Shown here one piece after another: positions 1 to 8,788 of a stretch of DNA of 64,000 bases (position 1 is the stretch's first letter; each line of letters starts with the position of its first letter). A program made the position numbers and the translations under genes. Under the pieces are notes generated by a model. That model worked only from the letters and a program-made list of their open reading frames with translations, had not been told where the DNA came from and did no database searches. This DNA is from Mycolicibacterium septicum DSM 44393 (GTDB lineage: Bacteria > Actinomycetota > Actinomycetes > Mycobacteriales > Mycobacteriaceae): assembly GCF_000455325.1 (NCBI RefSeq), contig NZ_HG322953.1:812638-876637 (forward strand), read 5' to 3'.

Positions 1-1
1 T

Positions 2-580
<579 letters not shown>

Positions 581-584
581 CGGC

Positions 585-878
585 TTAGTCGTCGCTGTGG
601 TGCAGGCCCCGCCGCGCGGAGAGCAGTTCGAGTTCGGGGCGGGCCGCGACCATCCGCTCGGCGGCGTCGAGCACCTCGACCACGTGCGCGCGGTCGGCGG
701 CGACCAGAGCGACGCCGATGCCGGCCCGGCGGTGCAGATCCTGGGTGCCTGATTCGGCCGCCGAGACCGCGAGCTTGCGGTGCAGCTCGGCGATCACCGG
801 CCGGATCACGGAGCGTTTCTGCTTGAGCGAGTGCACATCACCGAGCAGCAGGTCGAATTCCAACCAGCCGATCCACAT
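585..878 (-). CDS. DUF503 family small protein (Rv2117 type)
   Basis: This 97-residue protein has the DUF503 (YlxP-like) signature: an N-terminal beta strand followed by LLGDVHSLKQKRSVIRPVI at about residues 11-29 and a central DLHRRAGIGVALVA segment. The family is widespread and small, but its biochemical role is not settled; relatives in other bacteria sit in translation and ribosome-maturation operons. The start lies 6 bp after the lppK stop, and lppK follows the MTB12-like gene by 8 bp, so the three are probably one leftward transcript. The function should be left as unknown. Confidence 0.75.
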   Translation of the reverse strand: MWIGWLEFDLLLGDVHSLKQKRSVIRPVIAELHRKLAVSAAESGTQDLHRRAGIGVALVAADRAHVVEVLDAAERMVAARPELELLSARRGLHHSDD

Positions 879-884
879 GGCGTC

Positions 885-1430
885 TCAGCGGGGTGGAGTC
901 GGGGCGGGCGGCGCAGATGCTTCGGCACCCGCGCCCATCACCAGCAGCAGATCGGCGGTGTGTCTGGTCAGCTGCCAGCCGTCGCCGTGCGGGGTGAACT
1001 CCATCGGGAAACTGAAGTCGCGGGCCGACTTCTCGCCGCCCGCGGTGACCTTCACGGTCGCCACCACATTGCGCGGCTCGGTCTGCGACCAGGCCAGATC
1101 GGTGGCCTCGAAGGTCAGCGGGGTGAATCCGTTGTCGGCCAGCGCACGGCCGAACTTGTCCAGCGCGGCGGCGTCATCGGCGGTGCCCTGTTCGACCAGG
1201 ACCACCTTGTCGGCGCCGGGAACGCTCACGTCGGCCAGCCGGTCCAGCACGCCGGTCAGCGCTTCGGGGGCCGGCAGCGGTGCGGAAGGTGGTGCTTCCG
1301 GGGCGGTGGTCAGCGCGCTCGTCGTCGGGTGCGAGGTCTTGGCCGGATGCTCGCCACTACTACACCCACAGAGCCCAAGTGCCGCCACGATCGTGGCGGC
1401 ACTCAGGACTGCGAAACGGGTGCGGTTCAA
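885..1430 (-). CDS. lppK: Lipoprotein LppK-like
   Basis: A 181-residue protein with a lipoprotein signal peptide: positive MNRTR, a hydrophobic stretch to about residue 20, then a lipobox ending in the acylated cysteine (LCGC, about residue 23). A Ser/Thr/Pro/Ala-rich linker follows, then a mixed alpha/beta domain of about 110 residues. The translated start is a TTG. Position between the DUF503 gene and mpa matches Rv2116 (lppK) of M. tuberculosis. The product should be exported and anchored on the outer face of the plasma membrane; its role is unknown. The C-terminal half resembles the paired MTB12-like protein in layout (globular domain after a secretion signal). Confidence 0.7.
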   Translation of the reverse strand: MNRTRFAVLSAATIVAALGLCGCSSGEHPAKTSHPTTSALTTAPEAPPSAPLPAPEALTGVLDRLADVSVPGADKVVLVEQGTADDAAALDKFGRALADNGFTPLTFEATDLAWSQTEPRNVVATVKVTAGGEKSARDFSFPMEFTPHGDGWQLTRHTADLLLVMGAGAEASAPPAPTPPR

Positions 1431-1438
1431 CTACCTAC

Positions 1439-1942
1439 TCAGCCGACGTTGGACAGCAACGCCATGGCCGATCCCTTGGAGATCTGCCAGCCGGTCGGGC
1501 TCGGGCCCGCGACGAACTGGATGTTCTGGGTGGCGGTGCCGCCGGTGGCCGAGGTGGCCGTGACGTCGGCATATGCCACGCCGCCCTGGTCATCGATGTT
1601 GGCGATGTTGAAGGTCAGCGGGAACTTTCCTTCAGCGGCGGCCTTGTTGTAGGCGCGGTCGGCGGCGATGCTCTCGATGCGACCGATGCCGCCCTGGATG
1701 TAGAGGGCCTTGCCGCTGAACGAGCCACCGCCGGCGAGTGCCTGCAGGGTCTGCGTCAGTGGCGACGCGAGGTCCGGTGCCGGCGTGGCAGGCAGGGGCG
1801 CGCCGAACACCACCGGCTGGATGGCCGGCGAGGTCGACATGCCGCTGGATGCAATAGAAGTCACACCCGCCGCTGCTCCGCCCACCACGGCGGCGGCTGC
1901 AGCTGCGGTGATAAAGCCGGTAACGAGGGTTTTCGGGGTCAC
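1439..1942 (-). CDS. MTB12 (CFP-2)-like secreted protein
   Basis: A 167-residue secreted protein: Ala-rich signal peptide (about residues 1-27) with AAAGVTSI at its end, then the family motif QPVVFGAPLP at about residues 42-51 and GGIGRIESIAADRAYNKAAAEGKFPL-type sequence further on. This is the low-molecular-weight antigen MTB12/CFP-2 family (Rv2376c in M. tuberculosis), but at a different locus, so it looks like a paralogue. The start is GTG, preceded by AAAGGAC at a normal distance. It leads the operon with lppK (8 bp gap) and is divergent from mpa. It is exported by Sec; its function is unknown. Confidence 0.75.
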   Translation of the reverse strand: MTPKTLVTGFITAAAAAAVVGGAAAGVTSIASSGMSTSPAIQPVVFGAPLPATPAPDLASPLTQTLQALAGGGSFSGKALYIQGGIGRIESIAADRAYNKAAAEGKFPLTFNIANIDDQGGVAYADVTATSATGGTATQNIQFVAGPSPTGWQISKGSAMALLSNVG

Positions 1943-2087
1943 GACTGTCCTTTCGATCGGACCAACTGAACTTAGAGGCTAACAGTGGTGCTGGTGTGTC
2001 TAGTTCCTAGAGCGCACACAATGGCTGAATCGCCGGTAGCGTTGAAGTTGTTACTGCACCAACTTGCGGTGCGGGAGGGAGCGCAAT
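1943..2087. promoter_or_regulatory. Divergent promoter region, MTB12-like gene / mpa
   Basis: This 145-bp gap holds the promoters for both divergent transcripts. A 13-bp perfect palindrome (TCTAG, 3-bp spacer, CTAGA) lies at 1999-2011 and could bind a dimeric regulator. A good Shine-Dalgarno sequence (GGGAGGGAG, about 2073-2081) precedes the mpa ATG. I could not assign -35/-10 elements with confidence. Confidence 0.35.
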
Positions 2088-3929
2088 ATGAGTGAGTCAG
2101 AGCGTTCGGAGGGTCACGCCGAGAGTTTCTCGGCTGGCTACTCGCAGCCCATGTCCAGCGATGATGCCGCCGAGCTGGAATCGCTGCGCCGTGAGGCCGC
2201 GGTTCTGCGTGAGCAGTTGGAGAATGCGGTAGGTCCCCAGAGCGGACTGCGCAGTGCACGTGACGTTCACCAGCTTGAGGCCCGGATCGACTCGCTCGCG
2301 TCCCGTAACGCCAAGCTCATGGACACCCTCAAAGAAGCGCGTCAGCAGCTCCTCGCCCTGCGCGAGGAGGTTGACCGGCTGGGGCAGCCGCCCAGCGGCT
2401 ACGGCGTGCTGCTGGGTACCCACGAGGACGACACCGTCGACGTGTTCACCTCGGGCCGCAAGATGCGACTCACCTGCTCCCCGAACATCGAGACCGCGTC
2501 GCTCAAGCAGGGCCAGACGGTCCGGCTCAACGAGGCGCTCACCGTGGTCGAGGCCGGCCACTTCGAGGCGGTCGGCGAGATCAGCACGCTGCGCGAAATC
2601 CTGGCCGACGGCCACCGGGCGCTGGTGGTCGGGCATGCCGACGAGGAACGCATCGTCTGGCTGGCCGAGCCCCTGATCGCCGTCGAGGACCTGCCCGAGG
2701 ATTCCGAGAACGCGCTCGACGACGACCGGCCGCGCAAACTGCGGCCCGGCGACTCACTGCTGGTCGACACCAAGGCCGGGTACGCCTTCGAGCGCATCCC
2801 CAAGGCCGAGGTCGAGGATCTGGTGCTCGAAGAGGTGCCCGATGTCAGCTACAACGACATCGGTGGCCTGGGCCGCCAGATCGAGCAGATCCGCGATGCC
2901 GTCGAGCTGCCGTTCCTGCACAAGGAGCTCTACCGCGAGTACTCGCTGCGTCCACCCAAGGGTGTGCTGCTCTACGGCCCGCCCGGTTGCGGTAAGACGC
3001 TGATCGCCAAGGCCGTGGCGAACTCGCTGGCCAAGAAGATGGCCGAGGTTCGTGGCGACGACGCCCGCGAGGCGAAGAGCTACTTCCTCAACATCAAGGG
3101 CCCCGAGCTGCTGAACAAGTTCGTCGGTGAGACCGAACGGCACATCCGGCTGATCTTCCAGCGCGCCCGTGAGAAGGCTTCCGAGGGCACCCCGGTGATC
3201 GTGTTCTTCGACGAGATGGACTCGATCTTCCGCACCCGTGGCACCGGCGTCAGCTCCGATGTCGAGACAACCGTTGTGCCGCAGCTGCTTTCGGAGATCG
3301 ACGGCGTGGAGGGGCTGGAGAACGTCATCGTCATCGGCGCGTCCAACCGCGAGGACATGATCGACCCGGCGATCCTGCGGCCCGGCCGCCTGGACGTCAA
3401 GATCAAGATCGAGCGGCCCGACGCCGAGTCGGCACAGGACATCTTCTCGAAGTACCTGACCGAGGCCCTGCCGGTGCACGCCGACGATCTCTCCGAGTTC
3501 GGCGGTGACCGGGCGCTGACGATCAAGACGATGATCGAGAAGGTCGTGGACCGGATGTACGCCGAGATCGACGACAACCGGTTCCTGGAGGTCACCTACG
3601 CCAACGGTGACAAGGAAGTCATGTACTTCAAGGACTTCAACTCCGGCGCCATGATCCAGAACGTCGTCGACCGGGCGAAGAAGAACGCGATCAAGGCCGT
3701 GCTGGAGACCGGCCAGCCCGGTCTGCGTATCCAGCACCTGCTGGATTCGATCGTCGACGAGTTCGCCGAGAACGAGGACCTGCCCAACACCACCAATCCC
3801 GATGACTGGGCTCGGATCTCGGGCAAGAAGGGCGAGCGGATCGTCTACATCCGCACGCTCGTCACCGGCAAGAGCTCGTCGGCCAGCAGGGCCATCGACA
3901 CCGAGTCGAACCTCGGGCAGTACCTGTAG
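2088..3929 (+). CDS. mpa: Proteasomal AAA+ ATPase Mpa (ARC)
   Basis: A 613-residue hexameric unfoldase that recognises pupylated proteins and threads them into the 20S proteasome. The order is: N-terminal coiled coil (about residues 25-95) that binds Pup, two OB-fold regions (about 100-245), AAA+ module with Walker A GPPGCGKT at 297-304 and Walker B ending FFDEMD with D375-E376, then the C-terminal GQYL tail that docks on the proteasome alpha ring. The ATG at 2088 is chosen over an upstream TTG because it has the Shine-Dalgarno sequence and the known family N-terminus. It corresponds to Rv2115c. In this genome about 8.5 kb separates it from dop, including the ectoine genes. Confidence 0.97.
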   Translation: MSESERSEGHAESFSAGYSQPMSSDDAAELESLRREAAVLREQLENAVGPQSGLRSARDVHQLEARIDSLASRNAKLMDTLKEARQQLLALREEVDRLGQPPSGYGVLLGTHEDDTVDVFTSGRKMRLTCSPNIETASLKQGQTVRLNEALTVVEAGHFEAVGEISTLREILADGHRALVVGHADEERIVWLAEPLIAVEDLPEDSENALDDDRPRKLRPGDSLLVDTKAGYAFERIPKAEVEDLVLEEVPDVSYNDIGGLGRQIEQIRDAVELPFLHKELYREYSLRPPKGVLLYGPPGCGKTLIAKAVANSLAKKMAEVRGDDAREAKSYFLNIKGPELLNKFVGETERHIRLIFQRAREKASEGTPVIVFFDEMDSIFRTRGTGVSSDVETTVVPQLLSEIDGVEGLENVIVIGASNREDMIDPAILRPGRLDVKIKIERPDAESAQDIFSKYLTEALPVHADDLSEFGGDRALTIKTMIEKVVDRMYAEIDDNRFLEVTYANGDKEVMYFKDFNSGAMIQNVVDRAKKNAIKAVLETGQPGLRIQHLLDSIVDEFAENEDLPNTTNPDDWARISGKKGERIVYIRTLVTGKSSSASRAIDTESNLGQYL

Positions 3930-3988
3930 TCGGGATCGGCTGGGCGTAATCGGCCCCACCCGGGCGGTGCCGGTGGCAGCATGAAGCT

Positions 3989-4486
3989 GTGACCACACCG
4001 GCGCTGTCCTGGGACGTGGTGTCCGTCGACAAGCCCGACGACCTCAACGTCGTCATCGGGCAGGCGCACTTCATCAAGACGGTGGAGGACCTGCACGAGG
4101 CCATGGTGGGCGTCGGTCCGTCGTTGCGGTTCGGGCTGGCCTTCTGTGAGGCGTCCGGTCCGCGCTTGGTGCGCCGCAGCGGGAATGACCCCGACCTCGT
4201 CGAATTGGCGGTGCGCAATGCGCTGGCGATTGCCGCGGGACACACCTTCGTGATCTTCCTGCGCGAGGGGTTCCCGGTGAACGTCCTCAACCCGATCAAA
4301 GCGGTTCCCGAGGTCTGCTCGATCTTCTGCGCCACCGCCAATCCGGTCGACATCGTCGTCGCCGTCACGCCGCTCGGCCGCGGCATCGCGGGCGTGATCG
4401 ACGGCGAGCCACCGCTGGGCATCGAATCCGATGATGACGTGGCAGCCCGGCGGGATCTGTTGCGCGCGATCGGCTACAAGCTCTGA
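3989..4486 (+). CDS. Adenosine-specific kinase family protein (PF04008)
   Basis: A 165-residue protein reading through conserved blocks of the archaeal-type adenosine-specific kinase family: VEDLHEAMV (about 32-40), FGLAFCEASGPRLVR (about 48-62), GHTFVIFL (about 85-92) and EVCSIFCATANPV (about 108-120). The length matches the family. The biochemical label rests on limited work on archaeal homologues and should be treated as a family name. The start is GTG at 3989, 59 bp after the mpa stop, with no clear Shine-Dalgarno sequence. It may be read with mpa. It converges with a membrane-protein gene, stops 4 bp apart. Confidence 0.8.
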   Translation: MTTPALSWDVVSVDKPDDLNVVIGQAHFIKTVEDLHEAMVGVGPSLRFGLAFCEASGPRLVRRSGNDPDLVELAVRNALAIAAGHTFVIFLREGFPVNVLNPIKAVPEVCSIFCATANPVDIVVAVTPLGRGIAGVIDGEPPLGIESDDDVAARRDLLRAIGYKL

Positions 4487-4490
4487 CGCG

Positions 4491-5639
4491 TCAGGATTCC
4501 GCCGTATGGGTGCGGTAGCGGTCGCGCGCCACCAGCGTGAGTCGGAGGTCGTCGAGCAGTGGGTCGAGGAACCGGGTCCGCTGCTCGACATCGGACACGG
4601 CCCGGGCGCTGAGGTACATGAACGTCAACGCGGCCAGGAACATGGTGGTCTGGATCAGCGCCTGCGGGACCGGGAACGTCATTCCCAGCAGCTGGCCATC
4701 GGGTGACCCGTTGCGGGTCCAGGCGGCCAGTAGCTCAGGACTGAGCACGATCAGCCCCAGTACGAAGAAGATCAGCGCGGTCACCACCGCGACGGTGAGC
4801 ACTTGGACGATCTGGGAGAGCACGAGCGCGAACACCACATTGATCCGTTCCGGCTTCGACAGACGGACCCGCCGCGGCCGGTCGGGCATGTCGGCGAACG
4901 GTGTGCCGGCCAAGCGTCCGTCGTCCTCGGGTTCCTTGGCGTCGGGCCGCAGAATCGGCCGCACCCGCTCCAGCGTGCTGGAGACCAGAAACACCGTGGC
5001 GACCGCGAAGAGGAAGAACAGCGCCAGCCAGAGACGGGGCCGGCTCAGGGTGGATGCCATCAACCACACGTAGGTGTTGAAGAACACCAGCACCGTCAGC
5101 AGGACCACGGGCAGCGCCCGGACGAACAGGCTGCCGACCGACGCCAGATTCGAGATCGTCACGTGGGCTGCAAAACCCAGGATCGATCCGATTCCTATTG
5201 CGGTGCAAACCAATACAGCAGCAATGACCAGCAATTCGATGAGCAGGTTCAGGCCGTCCCGCGCGGTCAGGCCTCCGTAGAGCCCGCTCACCACGATCAC
5301 CAGGCAGGCCACCGCCGACACCGCATCGGCGGCGCGCTTGGTCGGGACGAGGGAGACCGCCCACCCGACGAGGGCGGCAGTCGGCAACACCAGCAGCAGC
5401 ACCGCCAGCACGAACCACTCTGTGCGCGTCGGGGTGCCGTCGATGGCGATGGTGTGCTTGCCGGTCAGGCCGACCACCAGCACCGAATTCAACATGATCC
5501 ACGCGTATGCGGCCAGCGCCGGTGCCGAGCGCGCCCACACCGACCGGACCAGTGCTCCCGGGCGCAGCGCCGCGGGCAGCCCGTTGGCCAGGAACCAGCG
5601 TTCGGCCTCGACGCGGTCACGGGATCGTGAGCTCGCCAC
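4491..5639 (-). CDS. Multi-pass membrane protein (Rv2113-like), copy 1
   Basis: A protein of about 382 residues with roughly eight hydrophobic helices in two blocks separated by a charged loop (about residues 215-250). The N-terminus contains DRVEAERWFLANGLPAALRP and the C-terminus RFLDPLLDDLRLTL. The same arrangement appears in the gene at 7631-8788, so the two are paralogues. The likely M. tuberculosis equivalent is the integral membrane protein Rv2113. The start is taken as GTG 5639, with a GGCAGG motif just upstream; an alternative GTG lies at 5657. No enzymatic motif is visible and no function is proposed. Confidence 0.75.
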   Translation of the reverse strand: MASSRSRDRVEAERWFLANGLPAALRPGALVRSVWARSAPALAAYAWIMLNSVLVVGLTGKHTIAIDGTPTRTEWFVLAVLLLVLPTAALVGWAVSLVPTKRAADAVSAVACLVIVVSGLYGGLTARDGLNLLIELLVIAAVLVCTAIGIGSILGFAAHVTISNLASVGSLFVRALPVVLLTVLVFFNTYVWLMASTLSRPRLWLALFFLFAVATVFLVSSTLERVRPILRPDAKEPEDDGRLAGTPFADMPDRPRRVRLSKPERINVVFALVLSQIVQVLTVAVVTALIFFVLGLIVLSPELLAAWTRNGSPDGQLLGMTFPVPQALIQTTMFLAALTFMYLSARAVSDVEQRTRFLDPLLDDLRLTLVARDRYRTHTAES

Positions 5640-5720
5640 GATTACCTGCCGCCACACCGGAGCCGTCGATCGGCGTTGCGCTGCGCATCACGAGGTTCGT
5701 CATCACGACTACTGCACCAA

Positions 5721-5755
5721 GCAATCACCGGTACGGCAAGCACCGGCGTGATTGC
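5721..5755 (-). terminator. Stem-loop downstream of the LysR gene
   Basis: Perfect 8-bp arms GCAATCAC (5721-5728) and GTGATTGC (5748-5755) close a structure whose inner part can extend through CGGT/ACCG pairing with a 2-nt bulge. It lies 35 bp beyond the LysR stop codon and before the next leftward gene. There is no U-tract, which is usual for mycobacterial terminators, so the assignment rests on position and stem strength. Confidence 0.45.
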
Positions 5756-5790
5756 CGGTGCAGCGTGTCGGGGCGCACCGCGTGCGGATG

Positions 5791-6693
5791 TCACGTGAGC
5801 GCTGAACTGATCTCCGCGGCAACACCACCCAGCACATCGAGCACGGCGGCCACCGCGGGCCGCGCCGCGGCACCCGCACGGGTGACCGCCTCGACCCGCC
5901 TGGCCACCGAGATGTCGGTGATCGGCAGCCGCACCAGCTCACGCGCCAGCCTCACGTAGCGGGGCATCAGGGCGATACCGGTGCCTGCGTGGACCAGCTC
6001 CTCGACCACGCGGAAGTCGTTGATCCGCTGGGTGATTCGCGGCTGGATGCCGGACAGGATGGTGATCGAGTTGAGCACGTCGTCGACCATCAATCCGCCT
6101 TCGACGCCGATCCAGCGTTCGTCGGCCAGATCGGTCAACCGGACCTGGCCGCGACCGGCGAGACGGTGCCCCGGCGGCAGGACGACGTCCAGCGGTTCCC
6201 GCAATAGTTCGGTGGCTTCGAAGCGCGGGCCCCAGGGCGATGCGTCGCGTTCGTCGCGGTGAACCACCACGACGTCGAAGTCCGCGAGTTGGGCCGGCGC
6301 CCGGGACGCCGGCACGTCGATGTCGCGCCCGAGAACCTGGACCCCGTGCTCGGCCGCCCGGACGATCAACGGGGCCAACAACATCGCTGCCCCGGAAGGA
6401 AAGAACGAGACAGTGACGGTCCCGCGGGGGGTGCTGCGGTAGGCGTCCATCTCGGCCCGGGCGCGGTCCAATGCCGCCAGTACGGCATCGGCGTGCCCGA
6501 CCAGCACCTGCCCGGCGTCGGTCAGGCGCACGCGCCTGCCGTCGGGTTCGATCAACGTCACGCCGGCCTCGCGTTGCAGGATCTTCAACTGCTGGGAGAC
6601 GGCCGAGGGCGTCATGGACAGCACCTGAGCCACCGCGGCGACCGTGCCGTGGTCGGCGAGCTCACGCAGCATTCGCAGGCGACCGGCATCCAT
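5791..6693 (-). CDS. LysR-family transcriptional regulator
   Basis: A 300-residue LysR regulator: winged helix-turn-helix at the N-terminus (MDAGRLRMLRELADHGTVAA, then SMTPSAVSQQLKILQREAG at about 25-43) followed by a periplasmic-binding-protein-like effector domain (about 90-290). It is divergent from the EamA transporter gene with only about 70 bp between the starts, the classical arrangement in which a LysR protein controls the neighbouring exporter and itself. The effector is unknown. The pair sits between two paralogous membrane-protein genes. Confidence 0.9.
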   Translation of the reverse strand: MDAGRLRMLRELADHGTVAAVAQVLSMTPSAVSQQLKILQREAGVTLIEPDGRRVRLTDAGQVLVGHADAVLAALDRARAEMDAYRSTPRGTVTVSFFPSGAAMLLAPLIVRAAEHGVQVLGRDIDVPASRAPAQLADFDVVVVHRDERDASPWGPRFEATELLREPLDVVLPPGHRLAGRGQVRLTDLADERWIGVEGGLMVDDVLNSITILSGIQPRITQRINDFRVVEELVHAGTGIALMPRYVRLARELVRLPITDISVARRVEAVTRAGAAARPAVAAVLDVLGGVAAEISSALT

Positions 6694-6766
6694 GAAGTAA
6701 TGCTACATATAATGTGAAAAAAGATTAGCTTGACTGAACTATTGGGTGGATAACACGCTGGTCCGT
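6694..6766. promoter_or_regulatory. LysR/EamA divergent promoter region
   Basis: This short gap is conspicuously AT-rich for the window. It contains an ACAT-N3-ATGT inverted repeat (6705-6715), compatible with a T-N11-A LysR box, and, toward EamA, TTGACT (6730-6735) followed after 15 bp by TAACAC (6751-6756). The 15-bp spacing is short, so this promoter is a suggestion. If it is right, the transcript begins close to ATG 6767 and the GTG at 6746 is not used. Confidence 0.4.
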
Positions 6767-8017
6767 ATGGCCCTACGCTCCACCGACCTCTGCCTGCTCG
6801 TCGTCGCTGTCGTGTGGGGATCGAGCTATCTCGCCACCAAGGAGATCGCCGCGCCCGATACGGTTTTCGCGCTTCTTGTGGTGCGGTTCGCCCTAGCCGC
6901 AGCGGTGCTGGCTGCCGTCCTGTGCCGGCGGCTGACGGGATTGACCCGCGCCGAGGGGGCCTCGGGTGTGGTCGGCGGGGTCCTCCTGGCCGCGGTTTGT
7001 GTTGCCGAAACCTACGGCGTGACCATGACATCGGCGTCCAACGCGGGCCTCATCATGGCGCTGACCATCGTGGCCACGCCCATGATCCAGCGTCATCGGG
7101 TGGCGTACCGCTTCTATCTCGCGGCGGCGCTCGCGGTGGCTGGTTGCGCGTTGCTGACCCAGGCCGGCGGCCTGACTGCCCCGCGGGCGGGGGACATCGT
7201 GATCGTGATCGCCGCGCTGCTGCGCGCCGTGCACGTCACGGTCATGGCGCGGATGTCGGAGAAGCATGAGATCGACTCAGCCCGAACCACTCTGGTTCAG
7301 TTGGTCACCGTCGCCGTGGCGGCGCTCGCCCTCTGCGGGCTGTCGGGGCAATCGGTGGTGGCAACGGCGGCGGCCTACGGAGTGGCCGACTGGGCCGTCA
7401 TCGGATACCTGGTGTCAGCCTGCACGGTGTTCGCGTTCCTGGTGCAGTTGCGGGCGTTGCGCACGACGAGTCCGGCCCGGGTCAGTCTGCTGATGGGCAC
7501 TGAACCGCTGTGGGCCGCCGTCATCGGTGTCGCCGTGGCCGGCGATCCCGTCACAGGGGCCGGAATCGCCGGAGCTGCACTGGTGATCGCCGGAACCACC
7601 TGGGGTCGTGTGGTCTTGACGTCACCGGTCTCACCGTCGCTCCAACTCCAGGTACGCGTCGCGGCCGGCCAGGCTGACCGCGACGTCGGCGATCAGCGGA
7701 TCGAAGAACCTCTCGCGATACAGCGGATCGACACTCGTGCTCACGGTGAAGTAGAGGCCGGAGAGCACGGCCACGAACAGCGACATGTGCACCACGGTCT
7801 GGGGGATCGGGATCGCGATGCCGAACCAGGTTCCGGCGCAGGGCGGGGCGCCGGTCTGGCAGGCCGTCTCTGCCGACCACAGCACGATGACGTCGTCGGG
7901 GATGGCGATGATGCCCAGCGCCAGGAAGAACGCGAACAGCCCGGTGGTGAACAGCACCACCTGGATCGCCTGGGACACCACCATCACCGCCACCACGTTG
8001 ACCTGTTCGGCGCGTGA
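6767..8017 (+). CDS. EamA/DMT-family transporter with an antisense-derived C-terminal tail
   Basis: The first 285 or so residues are a standard ten-helix drug/metabolite transporter made of two EamA repeats, starting DLCLLVVAVVWGSSYLATKE and ending around GAALVIAGTTWGR (about base 7615). Such proteins move small metabolites or amino acids across the plasma membrane. No stop follows the domain: the frame stays open for another 130 or so codons to 8017, running antisense through the end of the convergent membrane-protein gene. The tail has no family features and is rich in Asp, Gln, Arg and His. A single-base shift near 7619 would hit a TGA. Either the stop has been lost or there is a sequence error. 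Start ATG 6767 is preferred; GTG 6746 is possible. Confidence 0.75.
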   Translation: MALRSTDLCLLVVAVVWGSSYLATKEIAAPDTVFALLVVRFALAAAVLAAVLCRRLTGLTRAEGASGVVGGVLLAAVCVAETYGVTMTSASNAGLIMALTIVATPMIQRHRVAYRFYLAAALAVAGCALLTQAGGLTAPRAGDIVIVIAALLRAVHVTVMARMSEKHEIDSARTTLVQLVTVAVAALALCGLSGQSVVATAAAYGVADWAVIGYLVSACTVFAFLVQLRALRTTSPARVSLLMGTEPLWAAVIGVAVAGDPVTGAGIAGAALVIAGTTWGRVVLTSPVSPSLQLQVRVAAGQADRDVGDQRIEEPLAIQRIDTRAHGEVEAGEHGHEQRHVHHGLGDRDRDAEPGSGAGRGAGLAGRLCRPQHDDVVGDGDDAQRQEEREQPGGEQHHLDRLGHHHHRHHVDLFGA

Positions 8018-8788
8018 CAGCGGGGTGCGACCCGGATGGTGGCCGTCCTGCACCGACAGCGGCGTGCCGGCCAGTAGCGCGGCCGGATCGCTGGGCCCTG
8101 CGCGATCCTCGCGCAGGGCGCGCACCTCGTCACGAATGGTGGTGACCATGAAGGCGATTGCGATCAGGGCCAGGAACCCGATCGTCTGCCACAGCCGTTG
8201 CCGGGGCATCCGGGCCGAGAGCTGCCACAGCTCTCCGGTGAAATACACCACCACCGTGAGCATCAACAGGGGCAGGGCGCGACTCATCAGGGTGCCCAGC
8301 GCTCCCAGTTGCAGCCACGCGAACCGGAACGCCCACAACGCGATCGACCCGAAACCCAGGTAGGTCAGCCACACCACGAGCGATGCGACGAGCGCGAATG
8401 CGGCGGCCTCGGCGGCAGCGATACCGGAGAAGCCGCTGTCGGCGAACGGCAGGCCGAAGACGAACAGAGCCGTCACGAGCAGCGCCGCCGAGCGGCGACC
8501 CGCCTCGCCGCGCGTCGTGTCGGCCCGGTGCAGCCGTTCCAGCACGAACGGTGCGGCGAACAACAGCAGGGCCAGTATGCCGAGTTTGACTGCGGTAGCG
8601 ATGCGTACGGCGGGTGCGGTGAGTTCGGCCAGCAGCATGATCAACGCGATGAGCCCGCCGGCTGCGGCGACCATCGGTGCCGAGCGTTCGAGAAGCGCAC
8701 GCGATCGCACTCTGCGCGTGAGTACCAGCGGAAGCCCGCGCTGGAGGAACCAGTCGTGCACACGCCGCATGTCGGCCACGGCGGTCAT
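7631..8788 (-). CDS. Multi-pass membrane protein (Rv2113-like), copy 2
   Basis: A 385-residue protein with about eight predicted membrane helices. It begins MTAVADMRRVHDWFLQRGLPLVL and carries near its end RFFDPLIADVAVSLAGRDAYL, both equivalent to segments of the protein at 4491-5639. The overall size and hydrophobicity pattern also match, so the two genes look like a duplication later separated by the LysR/EamA pair. The ATG at 8788 is chosen because the 121 codons upstream in the same frame read as non-coding (no homology, Arg/Ser-rich). Its last 387 bp are overlapped by the open frame of the EamA gene on the other strand. Confidence 0.75.
   Translation of the reverse strand: MTAVADMRRVHDWFLQRGLPLVLTRRVRSRALLERSAPMVAAAGGLIALIMLLAELTAPAVRIATAVKLGILALLLFAAPFVLERLHRADTTRGEAGRRSAALLVTALFVFGLPFADSGFSGIAAAEAAAFALVASLVVWLTYLGFGSIALWAFRFAWLQLGALGTLMSRALPLLMLTVVVYFTGELWQLSARMPRQRLWQTIGFLALIAIAFMVTTIRDEVRALREDRAGPSDPAALLAGTPLSVQDGHHPGRTPLSRAEQVNVVAVMVVSQAIQVVLFTTGLFAFFLALGIIAIPDDVIVLWSAETACQTGAPPCAGTWFGIAIPIPQTVVHMSLFVAVLSGLYFTVSTSVDPLYRERFFDPLIADVAVSLAGRDAYLELERR

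Noticed and set aside
2064-2087. TTG start for mpa 24 bases upstream
   Set aside because: It would precede the Shine-Dalgarno sequence; the ATG at 2088 gives the conserved N-terminus.
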